From positions 100,129 through 164,128 of the forward strand of contig URDY01000003.1 in NCBI GenBank assembly GCA_900546665.1: DNA of 64,000 nucleotides. Direction: 5' to 3'. The DNA is from an uncultured Paraprevotella sp. (GTDB taxonomy: Bacteria > Bacteroidota > Bacteroidia > Bacteroidales > Bacteroidaceae). This document shows positions 25,203-34,094 of the stretch, one piece after another. Each line of letters begins with the position of its first letter. Position 1 is the stretch's first letter. Below the pieces are notes generated by a model. The model was not told the origin of the DNA. It saw nothing but the letters and a program-made list of their open reading frames with translations, and searched no databases. The position numbers were made by a program, and so were the translations under genes.

Positions 25203-25250
25203 AAAAAGACTGGAAAAAGCATTAGTGCTTACCAGTCTTTTTCGGTTTTT
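25203..25250 (+). terminator. Rho-independent terminator after the BspA-like gene
   Basis: AAAAAGACTGG (25203-25213) pairs with CCAGTCTTTTT (25232-25242), with an inner AAGCA/TGCTT hairpin, followed by CGGTTTTTTAT. Confidence 0.9.
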
Positions 25251-25303
25251 TATCTTCAAAACAAGATAAAAGGGGAGGGGAAAGTTAATCCTTGGTTATT
25301 GCC

Positions 25304-25367
25304 TGTCATTTTTTAGGGTTTATCTTGCAGGCTTTAATGGGGTAAACTTGCAAGATAATGAATGACA
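25304..25367 (-). terminator. Two-tier stem downstream of rtcB
   Basis: TATCTTGCA (25321-25329) pairs with TGCAAGATA (25349-25357), and outside it TGTCATT (25304-25310) pairs with AATGACA (25361-25367). It starts 20 bp after the rtcB stop codon. There is no T tract on the minus strand, so it may protect the mRNA 3' end rather than act as an intrinsic terminator. Confidence 0.55.
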
Positions 25368-25386
25368 AGACAAACAAACCTGTTTC

Positions 25387-26652
25387 TTATTCAGCTGATT
25401 TAAAGTTGAAAATCGGTTTGATAATTGTGTCGACAGTGACTGTATCCTGAATATTATGAAGAATTTCATCTTTGGGTTTATATACCATCGGTGATTCATC
25501 TTTTGTCTTTTCGGAAACAGTTTCGCTGTAGATTCCGGCCATGGCGCGTTTGAAGTCATTCAAATCGATGAGTTCCAAAGCCTGCCCACGGCTCATGATT
25601 CTTCCTGCTCCGTGTGGTGCCGAACAGTTCCAGTCCTCATTGCCCTTACCGGTGCAGATCAGCGAACCGTCGCGCATGTTGAGAGGAATGATGCATCGTT
25701 CTCCCAGTTGTGCGGAAATAGCACCTTTACGGATAAGGTTGTCATCGCTGATATAGTTGTGGACGCTTTCAAAGGATTCAAGCAGATCGGCTTTCGAAAG
25801 ATAATCTTTTGAAATCATAAAGTCCATGATAAGATTGACTATCAGACGACGGTTTATTTTGGCCCAACGCTGGCAAATACGCATGTCATGCAGATAATCC
25901 TCACGGATTTGTCCTTCTACATAGCAAAGTCCTTGTGGAATATCCATTTTTTGTGGTCTGAATGATTTTTGCAGTTTTTTGACCATATCCTGTAATTCTT
26001 CTTTTCTTCCTGCATTCTTGTATTCCTCAATGAGTCGGTTCTTTTCTTCCATCAGTTTTTCCCAGCCAGACCGGTCTTTAACAGCCAGTTTCTGGTAATA
26101 ATCAGCAACCTGTTTGCCCAGATTGCGGCTTCCAGTATGAACGACCAGATAAGTCAGTCCGTTATCGTCTTTGTCCAGTTCTATAAAATGATTGCCTCCT
26201 CCGAGTGAGCCGATAGCTTTATACAGACGATCGAGTTCTTTCAGATACCGGTAGCAACGTAACTGCAAGATCAGTTGTTTGGCTTCTTCGTATAGTTCAA
26301 TATACGAAACCGGTAGTGGCAGATAAGTTTCATCCCGGAAATCCCGTCCGGATGGTATGGCATGTACAATGTATTCGTTCAAGGCATGAAAATCAATCTC
26401 CTGACGACAGTCAAACGGTTGTACAAGCATGCCACAACCTATGTCTACACCTACGATGTTAGGAATGACCTTATCGCCCAGATTACCGGTAAATCCTATT
26501 ACGCATCCGGCTCCGGCATGAACATCCGGCATGATGCGGATCTTGCAGTTGCTGAATACATCTATTGAAAGTAGTTGTCTGATTTGTTCTTCTGCTGTTT
26601 CTTCAATATTGTCTGTGAAAATTTTCACATCGTGTCCTTCTATTGTTTTCAT
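25387..26652 (-). CDS. rtcB: RtcB RNA-splicing ligase
   Basis: RtcB joins RNA 2',3'-cyclic phosphate or 3'-phosphate ends to 5'-OH ends using GTP and Mn2+. The 421-residue protein has the metal-binding motif VGVDIGCGM near residue 69 (catalytic Cys), SLGGGNHFIEL near 150, VVHTGSRNLG near 172, and the C-terminal SAPHGAGRIMSRGQA motif near 345, where the His is the guanylylation site. Length and motifs match bacterial RtcB (about 400 residues). No rtcA or rtcR lies nearby, so the gene is solitary here. In bacteria it is linked to tRNA or rRNA repair after toxin cleavage; its trigger here is not visible. Confidence 0.95.
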   Translation of the reverse strand: MKTIEGHDVKIFTDNIEETAEEQIRQLLSIDVFSNCKIRIMPDVHAGAGCVIGFTGNLGDKVIPNIVGVDIGCGMLVQPFDCRQEIDFHALNEYIVHAIPSGRDFRDETYLPLPVSYIELYEEAKQLILQLRCYRYLKELDRLYKAIGSLGGGNHFIELDKDDNGLTYLVVHTGSRNLGKQVADYYQKLAVKDRSGWEKLMEEKNRLIEEYKNAGRKEELQDMVKKLQKSFRPQKMDIPQGLCYVEGQIREDYLHDMRICQRWAKINRRLIVNLIMDFMISKDYLSKADLLESFESVHNYISDDNLIRKGAISAQLGERCIIPLNMRDGSLICTGKGNEDWNCSAPHGAGRIMSRGQALELIDLNDFKRAMAGIYSETVSEKTKDESPMVYKPKDEILHNIQDTVTVDTIIKPIFNFKSAE

Positions 26653-27081
26653 GTGATAATAAATTATGTTTTGTGAACTTCTTTATAGTATAGATGTATT
26701 CAAATGACTAAGATCTATCAGCGAATAATTAATTTTATTGTTGTTATTTGGTTTTGGACGATGCAAAACTAAAAAGAAGATATGCCAAAATGAGGTATAA
26801 GGTGCATTTAAATGCTGGTATTCGATGAATTGATAAAAATATGTTCAGGCCACTATGAAAGTATATCATGGTGGTAATAAGGAAATAAGAGTGAAATGCT
26901 TGATTTTTGCTTATTGATTGAGTCGCTTAAGTACAAATTTTATTAAATTTGCATATAAGCGTGAGATTAAATTTTGATTTTTCTGCAATTCAGTGTGATT
27001 TTAAATGATGGTTGAAGTCGGATTAGATGGCTTTGACCGGTTATTTAAGGATAGATTAACTTTCAATCAATACTATAAGAC
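26653..27081. promoter_or_regulatory. Divergent intergenic region with promoter elements
   Basis: This 429-bp AT-rich spacer separates rtcB (minus) from the large helicase gene (plus). TAAATTTG at 26944-26951 is a -7 match for the helicase, giving a leader of about 120 nt. On the minus strand TAGTTTTG (26771-26764) is a -7 match for rtcB, with a leader of about 105 nt. Neither has a clear TTTG -33 box at the standard distance. No small gene is apparent. Confidence 0.5.
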
Positions 27082-30000
27082 ATGTCAATATGGAGCAGAT
27101 TTCTCGGCATGATACATACCGAAGATACCGGTAAGGTTGTTGACAGGGAAAAAAGGTCTGAATTTTCTGCGGATATCCGTTATGCACTAGTGGATGTTGA
27201 GGTCGCTTTGAAGGATCATAAGATTCATGATATCGGAGCGCTTCGTTATGATGGTGCCACATTTCATGATACTTCCAAAAAAGAGCTTTTTGAGTTTTTG
27301 AATGATACTGATTACATTTGCGGTCATAACATCATTCATCATGATGCAAAATATCTGTTTGCTGATACAGAGAATCATAGTCCGTTGGTAGATACTCTTT
27401 ACATGTCGCCTCTGTTGTTTCCGGAACGTCCGTATCATAGATTGGTAAAGGATGACAAATTGGTAAGTGACCAAAAGAATAATCCGGTAAATGACTGTCT
27501 GAAAGCTAAGAATCTATTATTTGATGAGATTGCCCAATGGAATCGGTTATCGGATGAAAAACAAAGAATATATGCTGCATTATTGAAAGACCAAAAGGAA
27601 TTTGAGGGCTTTCTTCAGATGGTTGGAGCGGATGTGACAAATGTGCATCTGGTTGAAGAGATCCGAAGCCTGTATGAAGGAAAAATTTGTAGCCATGCAG
27701 ACTTGGATATTCTGATAGAAAAATATCCGTGTGAACTGGCATACGTTTTAGCATTGGTCGACACGACTGATTATCGTTCCATTACCCCACCTTGGGTGAT
27801 TTACAATTATCCTTTGGTAGAACATGTGGTCAGATTATTACGACACACACGGTGTAGTGAAGGATGTTTCTATTGTAACAGTCAGCTGGATCTGTTCCGT
27901 AATCTGAAAGCCTTTTTCGGATATGACCAGTTCCGGACCTATGAGGGTGAACCTTTGCAGGAAAAGGCAGCCGATGCGGCTGTGCAGGGCAAATCGTTGC
28001 TGGCCATATTCCCTACTGGCGGAGGTAAGTCGCTTACTTTCCAGTTGCCTGCATTGATGGAAGGACGTACGGTGCATGGGCTGACGGTTGTCATTTCGCC
28101 ACTTCAGTCACTGATGAAAGATCAGGTGGATAATCTGGATGAACGTGGTATTACGGATGCTGTGACCATTAACGGGCTTTTGGATCCCATTACCAGAGCC
28201 TTATGTATCCAACGGGTACTCGAAGGCGAGGTTTCGCTCTTGTATATTGCTCCGGAAATGCTCCGTTCCAAGACTATCGAAAAAATCCTGTTGGCGCGTC
28301 ACGTGGTCAGGTTCGTGATAGATGAAGCGCATTGTTTTTCGTCATGGGGACAGGATTTCAGGGTAGATTATCTTTATATCGGTAAGTTTATCCGGAATTA
28401 TCAGAAAAAGAAAGGATGTAAGGCCGCAATTCCGGTATCCTGCTTTACGGCTACGGCCAAACAGAAGGTAGTGCAGGATATCTGCGATTATTTCAAGCAG
28501 ATGTTGGATTTGGATCTGCAACTTTTTGCATCAACGGCATCGAGAAAGAATCTGCGTTATTCCGTGATACATGCTGAAACGAACGAAGATAAATATTCCA
28601 AACTGAGGAGTCTGGTAGCAGAGAACCAGTGTCCGGCTATAGTCTATGTATCACGTACCAAACGTACTCTTGAACTGGCTGGCAGGTTGACTCGGGACGG
28701 ATATCAGGCTTTGCCTTTCAATGGTAAAATGGACGCTGATGAGAAAGTCGCCAATCAAGATGCTTTTATGAATGACCAGGTACGTGTCATTGTGGCTACT
28801 TCTGCTTTTGGTATGGGGGTTGATAAAAAAGATGTAGGCCTTGTTGTACATTATGATATTTCCGATTCGTTGGAAAATTATGTGCAGGAGGCTGGACGTG
28901 CTGGACGTGACCCTCATCTCAATGCACGCTGTTATGTGTTATACAGTGATAATGATTTGGACAAACATTTTATTCTTCTAAATCAGACCAAATTGAGTAT
29001 AAGTGAGATACAACAGGTCTGGAAGGCCGTGAAAGATCTAACCCGTCAGCGTATGAGAGTCTGTTGTTCGGCACTGGAAATAGCGCGTAAGGCTGGATGG
29101 GATGATTCCGTGTCAGACATTGAAACCCGGGTTCGGACAGCCTTGGCTGCATTGGAGCAAAGCGGTTATCTGGTAAGGGGAAACAATGTACCTCATGTTT
29201 ATGCCACTGGCATTACAGTCAATAATATGGATGAGGCCAGACAGCGTATATCTGCTTCTGTCCTGTTCGGCAGTGACGAGATAGAGAAAGCGGTCAGGAT
29301 TATCAAATCTTTGATTTCACAAAAGCACATAGCCAAGGCTCAGGACTCGGAAGCAGAGTCTCGGATTGACTATCTGGCAGATATCTTGGGATTGAGTAAG
29401 AGTGAAGTGTTGTCTGTGGTAGAACGGATGCGGCAGGAAGGCATATTGGCAGATAGCAAGGACATTTCAGCCTATCTGCTTGACATTGGCAGTTCGGAGC
29501 GGAGGTCGGCTCTTCAGCTTGAACGTTTTGCAAAACTGGAACAGTATATTCTGAATAATCTTCCAGACGAAACTTGGCGAATCTCGTGTAAGCAGCTGAA
29601 TGATAATGCAGTCAATGCCGGAATAACATCTTCCAGAGAAAAGGATATCCGGACATTGTTTTATTTTTTGGCTATTAAAGGTTATATTCATAAGAAGGAG
29701 GATGCGGTTCACAATTTGGAAATTAATCTCCAGATCGATCGTGAGGCTATTATGAAACGGTTTGAAAAAAGATTGGAGATCAGCAGATTTACTATAGAAT
29801 GGTTATACAAACTGGCTGCTAGGGCAGACTGTGAATCTTCTGCGGGGCAGGCCGTACAGTTCTCTGTTGTGGAACTTCTGAATAGCCTGAAAAACAATCC
29901 TCTGCCTCTTTTCAGCGGACTGGATCATCTGCAACTGGAAGACGTGGAAGAAGCTTTGCTTTATCTGTCGAAAATAGGTGCATTAAAACTTGAAGGCGGT

Positions 30001-31956
30001 TTTCTCGTGCTTTATAATGCCATGGATATTAAAAGGCTTAAAGACAATAAATCGAGATACAAGCAGGATGACTACCGTATGTTGAATGAGTTTTATAAAC
30101 AGAAGATACAGCAGGTGCATATTGTAGGCGAATATGCCAATCTGATGGTCAAGGATTACAATGCTGCCTTGCAATATGTGCAGGATTATTTTCAAATGGA
30201 CTATAAAAAGTTCATAACTAAATACTTTAAAGGGGATAGGGGGCTGGAAATACAACGTAATCTGACACCTAAAAAGTTTAAACAGTTGTTTGGACAGTTG
30301 TCTCAGCGTCAGTCGGAAATCATTTCAGATAAGGATTCACGCTGTATCGTCGTTGCAGCAGGTCCGGGAAGTGGAAAGACACGGGTGCTGGTGCATAAAC
30401 TCGCTTCTCTTCTGTTGCTTGAGGACGTGAAGCACGAACAGTTGCTGATGCTGACTTTTTCCAGAGCTGCGGCAACAGAATTCAAGCAGCGGCTGATGGA
30501 ATTGATAGGTAATGCAGCTCACTTTGTGGAGATAAAGACTTTCCATTCATACTGTTTTGATCTTCTGGGACGGATCGGAAATTTGGAGGAAGCCAGAAAT
30601 GTGGTAGCCAAGGCTGCGGAAATGATAGAGCAGGGTGAAGTGGAACCTAATAGAATAGGAAAAACTGTGCTGGTGATTGATGAGGCACAGGATATGAGCG
30701 AAGAGGAATATGCTTTGGTGCGGGCTTTGATGGCCAATAATGAAGAGATGCGTGTTATTGCGGTCGGTGATGACGATCAGAATATTTACGAATTCCGTGG
30801 ATCAGACTCAAAATTCATGTATCGTTTGGCACAGGAAGACGGTAGTCGTTTTATCGAAATGGTCGAAAATTATCGTAGTGCAGTGCATCCGGTAAAGTTT
30901 TCGAATGAGTTTGCCAAAGCCATAGGAAAAAGAATTAAGACAACTCCAATTATTTCCATGAGGGATGAAGATGGACGAGTAGAAGTGACTCGTCATTGTT
31001 CTGCATACATGTACCAGCCTTTGGTGGAAAATCTGATGCGTCATCGGGAGAGTGGCACTTCGTGTGTGCTGACTCAGACAAACGAGGAAGCGGTCATATT
31101 GGTAGCTCTTTTGCGTAAACAGGGTATTAATAGCAAATTGATACAAACCATGGACGGTTTCCGCTTTTGGAACATGGCTGAAATGAGGTATCTTTTAAAG
31201 TATATCGACAAATATGTTAAGACACCGTTGATTCCTCAGGAAACCTGGGAGGATGCCAAACGTGCTACTTTTACCATGTATGAAAGAAGTCAGAGTCTTG
31301 TGTATGTAAAACGTTGTGTGGAACTGTTTGAACAGACAAATCAGGCTAAATATGTCAGTGATTTCAAGGAATTTGTCTTTGAATCATCCTTGGAAGATTT
31401 TTGCGATCTGTCTGGTGCAGAGGTTGTCGTATCTACCATTCATAAGTCCAAAGGGCGGGAATTTGATGATGTATATATGTTGATAGCGGATAATTTTCAG
31501 AAGGATGATCGGTTGATGCGGCGGTATTATGTAGGAATGACCCGTGCCCGGAACCGGTTGTTTATACATACGGATAGCGATTGTTTTGATCACTTGTGTG
31601 TCGATCAATATCTTACTGATTCACGACAGTATGCTATGCCGGAAGAAATTATACTCCAATTATCACATAGAGATGTCTTCCTGGGATACTTTAAGGATCT
31701 TAAGCGGGAAGTATTGGCTATGCGAAGCGGAGATATGTTGAAGTTCAAGGACTTTACACTCTATGATGCTTCAGGTGTCAAGCCGGTAGCCAAATTGTCG
31801 GCGAGTATGCAGGCGGTTTTGTCGGAATGGAAAGCAAAGGGGTATGAGGTGAAATCTGCTTCCGTCCGTTTTATCGTAGCCTGGAAACCTAAGGATGCAC
31901 CTAAGAATGAATCCGAAACAGCTGTATTATTACCTGATCTGGTTTTATCACGATAA
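27082..31956 (+). CDS. Exonuclease-RecQ-UvrD fusion helicase (1624 aa)
   Basis: Three enzyme modules are fused. Residues about 32-150 resemble a DnaQ-type 3'-5' exonuclease: VDVEVALKDHKIHDIGAL (Asp38, Glu40), CGHNIIHHDAKYL (Asp88), VDTLYMSPLL, and NNPVNDCLKAKNLL, where Asp138 is kept but the usual His is Asn133. Residues about 280-780 are a RecQ helicase: FPTGGGKSLTFQLPAL, VIDEAHCFSSWGQDFR, VSCFTATA, VATSAFGMGVDKKDV, QEAGRAGRD. Residues about 1080-1560 are a UvrD/Rep helicase: VVAAGPGSGKTRVL, VLVIDEAQDMSEEE, AVGDDDQNIYEFRGSD, STIHKSKGREFDDVYM and RRYYVGMTRARNRL. It is a single long gene with no partner. It probably unwinds and trims DNA in repair or defence; that role is inference. Confidence 0.9.
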   Translation: MSIWSRFLGMIHTEDTGKVVDREKRSEFSADIRYALVDVEVALKDHKIHDIGALRYDGATFHDTSKKELFEFLNDTDYICGHNIIHHDAKYLFADTENHSPLVDTLYMSPLLFPERPYHRLVKDDKLVSDQKNNPVNDCLKAKNLLFDEIAQWNRLSDEKQRIYAALLKDQKEFEGFLQMVGADVTNVHLVEEIRSLYEGKICSHADLDILIEKYPCELAYVLALVDTTDYRSITPPWVIYNYPLVEHVVRLLRHTRCSEGCFYCNSQLDLFRNLKAFFGYDQFRTYEGEPLQEKAADAAVQGKSLLAIFPTGGGKSLTFQLPALMEGRTVHGLTVVISPLQSLMKDQVDNLDERGITDAVTINGLLDPITRALCIQRVLEGEVSLLYIAPEMLRSKTIEKILLARHVVRFVIDEAHCFSSWGQDFRVDYLYIGKFIRNYQKKKGCKAAIPVSCFTATAKQKVVQDICDYFKQMLDLDLQLFASTASRKNLRYSVIHAETNEDKYSKLRSLVAENQCPAIVYVSRTKRTLELAGRLTRDGYQALPFNGKMDADEKVANQDAFMNDQVRVIVATSAFGMGVDKKDVGLVVHYDISDSLENYVQEAGRAGRDPHLNARCYVLYSDNDLDKHFILLNQTKLSISEIQQVWKAVKDLTRQRMRVCCSALEIARKAGWDDSVSDIETRVRTALAALEQSGYLVRGNNVPHVYATGITVNNMDEARQRISASVLFGSDEIEKAVRIIKSLISQKHIAKAQDSEAESRIDYLADILGLSKSEVLSVVERMRQEGILADSKDISAYLLDIGSSERRSALQLERFAKLEQYILNNLPDETWRISCKQLNDNAVNAGITSSREKDIRTLFYFLAIKGYIHKKEDAVHNLEINLQIDREAIMKRFEKRLEISRFTIEWLYKLAARADCESSAGQAVQFSVVELLNSLKNNPLPLFSGLDHLQLEDVEEALLYLSKIGALKLEGGFLVLYNAMDIKRLKDNKSRYKQDDYRMLNEFYKQKIQQVHIVGEYANLMVKDYNAALQYVQDYFQMDYKKFITKYFKGDRGLEIQRNLTPKKFKQLFGQLSQRQSEIISDKDSRCIVVAAGPGSGKTRVLVHKLASLLLLEDVKHEQLLMLTFSRAAATEFKQRLMELIGNAAHFVEIKTFHSYCFDLLGRIGNLEEARNVVAKAAEMIEQGEVEPNRIGKTVLVIDEAQDMSEEEYALVRALMANNEEMRVIAVGDDDQNIYEFRGSDSKFMYRLAQEDGSRFIEMVENYRSAVHPVKFSNEFAKAIGKRIKTTPIISMRDEDGRVEVTRHCSAYMYQPLVENLMRHRESGTSCVLTQTNEEAVILVALLRKQGINSKLIQTMDGFRFWNMAEMRYLLKYIDKYVKTPLIPQETWEDAKRATFTMYERSQSLVYVKRCVELFEQTNQAKYVSDFKEFVFESSLEDFCDLSGAEVVVSTIHKSKGREFDDVYMLIADNFQKDDRLMRRYYVGMTRARNRLFIHTDSDCFDHLCVDQYLTDSRQYAMPEEIILQLSHRDVFLGYFKDLKREVLAMRSGDMLKFKDFTLYDASGVKPVAKLSASMQAVLSEWKAKGYEVKSASVRFIVAWKPKDAPKNESETAVLLPDLVLSR

Positions 31957-32162
31957 TTATTGTTTCATATTTTAATCATGCTTAGAAGTAAAAAACACAT
32001 GGTAATTGAAGATGGTATGGGATAAGCAAAACTTATAGAAGAATGGTATGTCCTTAAAACGGTTTACTCGTTTGGGTTATCATTTTATTTTTGTTAATGT
32101 TATGGCATAGAAAGTGTATCAGAATAGGATAGAAAAAGAATATATTACTGTATTTTTCAATA

Positions 32163-32369
32163 TTATTCGTTTCTGTACTCTAATATATCTCCTGGCTGGC
32201 AGTCAAGTTCCTTGCAGATAGCCTCTAAAGTAGAGAATCGTACAGCTTTGGCTTTTCCTGTTTTAAGGATAGAAAGATTTGCAGGAGTAAGGTTTATGCG
32301 TTCTGCCAGTTCACCAAGAGAAATCTTACGTTTCGCCATCATTACATCCAAGTTTACTACTATTGGCAT
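32163..32369 (-). CDS. XRE-family HTH regulator (YozG/DUF2975-linked type)
   Basis: This 68-residue protein is almost only a Cro/C1-type helix-turn-helix: MVNLDVMMAKRKISLGELAE-like start, then RINLTPANLSILKTGKAKAV and FSTLEAICKELDCQPGDILE, the typical ending of short XRE regulators. It is the last of three minus-strand genes, 12 bp after the 94-residue membrane protein. Short XRE proteins of this type are commonly encoded next to DUF2975 membrane proteins, which is the arrangement here. The target is probably its own operon. Confidence 0.92.
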   Translation of the reverse strand: MPIVVNLDVMMAKRKISLGELAERINLTPANLSILKTGKAKAVRFSTLEAICKELDCQPGDILEYRNE

Positions 32370-32380
32370 ACAAATCTGTT

Positions 32381-32665
32381 TTAATTATCAAATAGTCCCA
32401 AATATCGCAATGGGTATATATTTCTCTTGTCGAATGCAATTCCTTTATCTACGTTCTTAAGAAGACGGACTATAGATAGGACTGATAAGGTTGTACATAC
32501 GTATATTGTTAATCTTATGATAGTGTCAATATTAAAGACTGCATCCATAAAAATGATTTTCGCTATTTCAAGACAAAAACGTAATGCAACGACGATACTT
32601 ACATATGCAACTGTAAGACAACAAAACATTGTCAGCTTTTTCTTCTGAGATGTTTTATTTTTCAT
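32381..32665 (-). CDS. Small membrane protein resembling the N-terminal half of DUF2975
   Basis: This 94-residue protein has two hydrophobic segments (about 12-32, FCCLTVAYVSIVVALRFCLE, and 46-64, IIRLTIYVCTTLSVLSIVRL) and a C-terminal KGIAFDKRNIYPLRYLGLFD that looks like the cytoplasmic motif in DUF2975 proteins. It ends right there, where the family usually continues with two more helices, so it is either a natural short form or truncated. It sits between the 152-residue membrane protein and the XRE regulator, in the same operon. Confidence 0.65.
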   Translation of the reverse strand: MKNKTSQKKKLTMFCCLTVAYVSIVVALRFCLEIAKIIFMDAVFNIDTIIRLTIYVCTTLSVLSIVRLLKNVDKGIAFDKRNIYPLRYLGLFDN

Positions 32666-32679
32666 AATTCAATCTATTC

Positions 32680-33138
32680 TTAAATTGTCAGATCATTTTC
32701 TTCCTTTATCTTAATAGCTTGACGAACTATCTTTCCGACGAAAATCAGTATCAGTCCCATAAATATAAAAGTTGTCCAGTCCATAGAATATAGGGGCTCA
32801 AATGCTAATTGATTAGTGTTTCTGGTTAATTGATTTCTGATTACCATAAAGAATAATGTAGAAAATCCCATGTTTTCCAGTAAATTAGCAGTTCTTATAC
32901 TTAATAAATTCCTACAATCAATTCTAACTGTATTCACGGATAATATAATTAGGGTTAATAAATTACAAGTATATATTCCTCCTAATATAAGTTCATCACC
33001 ACCTGCAATTACATGTTTTATTATTGTTGGACAATAATATACTACAGTGCCTAATAAAATGCATAGTACAACTATCAGCAAATTACCCATATCTTTGTAA
33101 CGCTGCATGATTTTTTTCCATAAATTCCTCATATTCAT
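32680..33138 (-). CDS. DUF2975-like membrane protein
   Basis: This 152-residue protein has four hydrophobic segments (GNLLIVVLCILLGTVVYYCP, the LILGGIYTCNLLTLIILSVN region, MGFSTLFFMVIRN, and WTTFIFMGLILIFVGKIVRQ) and ends with KIVRQAIKIKEENDLTI, the characteristic C-terminus of DUF2975 proteins. It is the first gene of a three-gene operon with an XRE regulator. The function of DUF2975/XRE pairs is not well known; they resemble small membrane-sensor/regulator modules. Confidence 0.7.
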   Translation of the reverse strand: MNMRNLWKKIMQRYKDMGNLLIVVLCILLGTVVYYCPTIIKHVIAGGDELILGGIYTCNLLTLIILSVNTVRIDCRNLLSIRTANLLENMGFSTLFFMVIRNQLTRNTNQLAFEPLYSMDWTTFIFMGLILIFVGKIVRQAIKIKEENDLTI

Positions 33139-33267
33139 TTCTTTATTTTTATTTGTGTAGTATTTATATCGTTATAATTAACGAATATATTTCATGTTCC
33201 AGTTTTCAACTTTATTTAGATTAATAACATGATTATTCCTCTTCTGCTTTTATGGTTTGTTGGTATG

Positions 33268-33297
33268 CAAATATAGATATTATTTTTTTTGATCAAA
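33268..33297 (-). promoter_or_regulatory. Promoter of the DUF2975/XRE operon
   Basis: On the minus strand TTTG (33297-33294) and TATATTTG (33275-33268) are 18 bp apart, close to consensus. The leader to the ATG at 33138 is about 125 nt and AT-rich. The -33 box lies in the palindrome TTTTGATCAAAA. Confidence 0.65.
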
Positions 33298-33439
33298 AGA
33301 AAAACATAAAATATTTATTGAAAAACAATAAAATATTACCGTAATACAATATTTTTGTGTTACATTAGTCATTTTATGATGACTAGTATTAGAGTTCGTT
33401 GTCAGGTTTGGGTATGATAATAAAAACACTAAATATAAA

Positions 33440-33472
33440 AAAGGTGTGAAACCGTTCGAGTTTCACACCTTT
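33440..33472 (-). terminator. Stranded ancestral dnaK terminator
   Basis: AAAGGTGTGAAAC (33440-33452) and GTTTCACACCTTT (33460-33472) form a perfect 13-bp stem with a 7-nt loop. Read on the minus strand it is followed by a T run (33439-33432), so it ends minus-strand transcripts. It lies 36 bp beyond the duplicated dnaK 3' end at 33509, the spacing expected of the original dnaK terminator before the element was inserted. Confidence 0.85.
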
Positions 33473-33508
33473 ACTTATGAATATTTATATTTGTTCAATT
33501 CTGATTAC

Positions 33509-33526
33509 TTGACTTCCTCAAAATCA
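33509..33526. repeat. Left attachment repeat (attL-type), copy of dnaK 3' end
   Basis: TTGACTTCCTCAAAATCA is identical to 52027-52044. Read on the minus strand it gives the last DnaK codons (DFEEVK) and here runs into TAA, the presumed original stop context. To its right is element DNA, to its left old chromosomal DNA. Confidence 0.88.
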
Positions 33527-33721
33527 ATACGTTATATCCCTCAGCGACTTGCGTGAACGTGTTGCAAATATCATGCAAACCCGAAAATAAGCATTCATAA
33601 GCAACCACAGCTCTATGTCGCAAAAGTACGATTTTCCACCGAAAATAACGAAAGAAAAACGAGGAAAATATCAATATTGAAAGATAACCTAAAACTGCAT
33701 CACTAAGGGTTTCTACAAAAG
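33527..33721. other. Left end of the element, non-coding, with possible integrase arm sites
   Basis: No gene fits. TGCAAATAT (33563-33571) and TATGTCGCAAA (33614-33624) recur near the right end at 51884-51892 and 51890-51900, in the same orientation. Such shared short sequences at both ends of an element are what arm-type binding sites of a tyrosine integrase would look like. Confidence 0.45.
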
Positions 33722-34081
33722 CTATTGCGCTTTCTTTATGATTTGGATTATTTTTCTTCTTGCTTTTCGGTATGCTTGTTTGAATTCACTTGGAGCCGTT
33801 TTGTCATTTTTTGGAACGAACATTTGCTCTTTCCTTATCTTTTTAATAAGATGTCTCGCTTCCAAAAATGAATGTCGAGGTATTGGTACGAAGTTCACAA
33901 ACTCACCATCGGTTGCACACATCGAAAAATCGGATTGTATGATAATCTCATCCTTGCAAACCATATACCAACTCACGTTACAAATTTCCTTGGTATCGAT
34001 AGTATCGGTCACTTCAAGGACTTCCATAAAAATTATGGTATGTCTTGGTTTATATTGAACAAATGTATCTAAGTGTTTCAT
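33722..34081 (-). CDS. Unassigned 119-residue protein at the left end of the element
   Basis: I do not recognise this protein. The start chosen is the ATG at 34081 (MKHLDTFVQYKPRHTIIFME), 13 bp after the RhuM gene; a longer frame upstream runs through the RhuM gene and is not credible. The body has beta-like stretches (EVLEVTDTIDTKEICNVSWY, CKDEIIIQSDFSMCATDGEF) and a basic helical C-terminus (ARHLIKKIRKEQMF, FKQAYRKARRKIIQIIKKAQ) that could bind nucleic acid. It is probably co-transcribed with the RhuM gene. Confidence 0.6.
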   Translation of the reverse strand: MKHLDTFVQYKPRHTIIFMEVLEVTDTIDTKEICNVSWYMVCKDEIIIQSDFSMCATDGEFVNFVPIPRHSFLEARHLIKKIRKEQMFVPKNDKTAPSEFKQAYRKARRKIIQIIKKAQ

Positions 34082-34094
34082 CTTGCAGTTTTGA

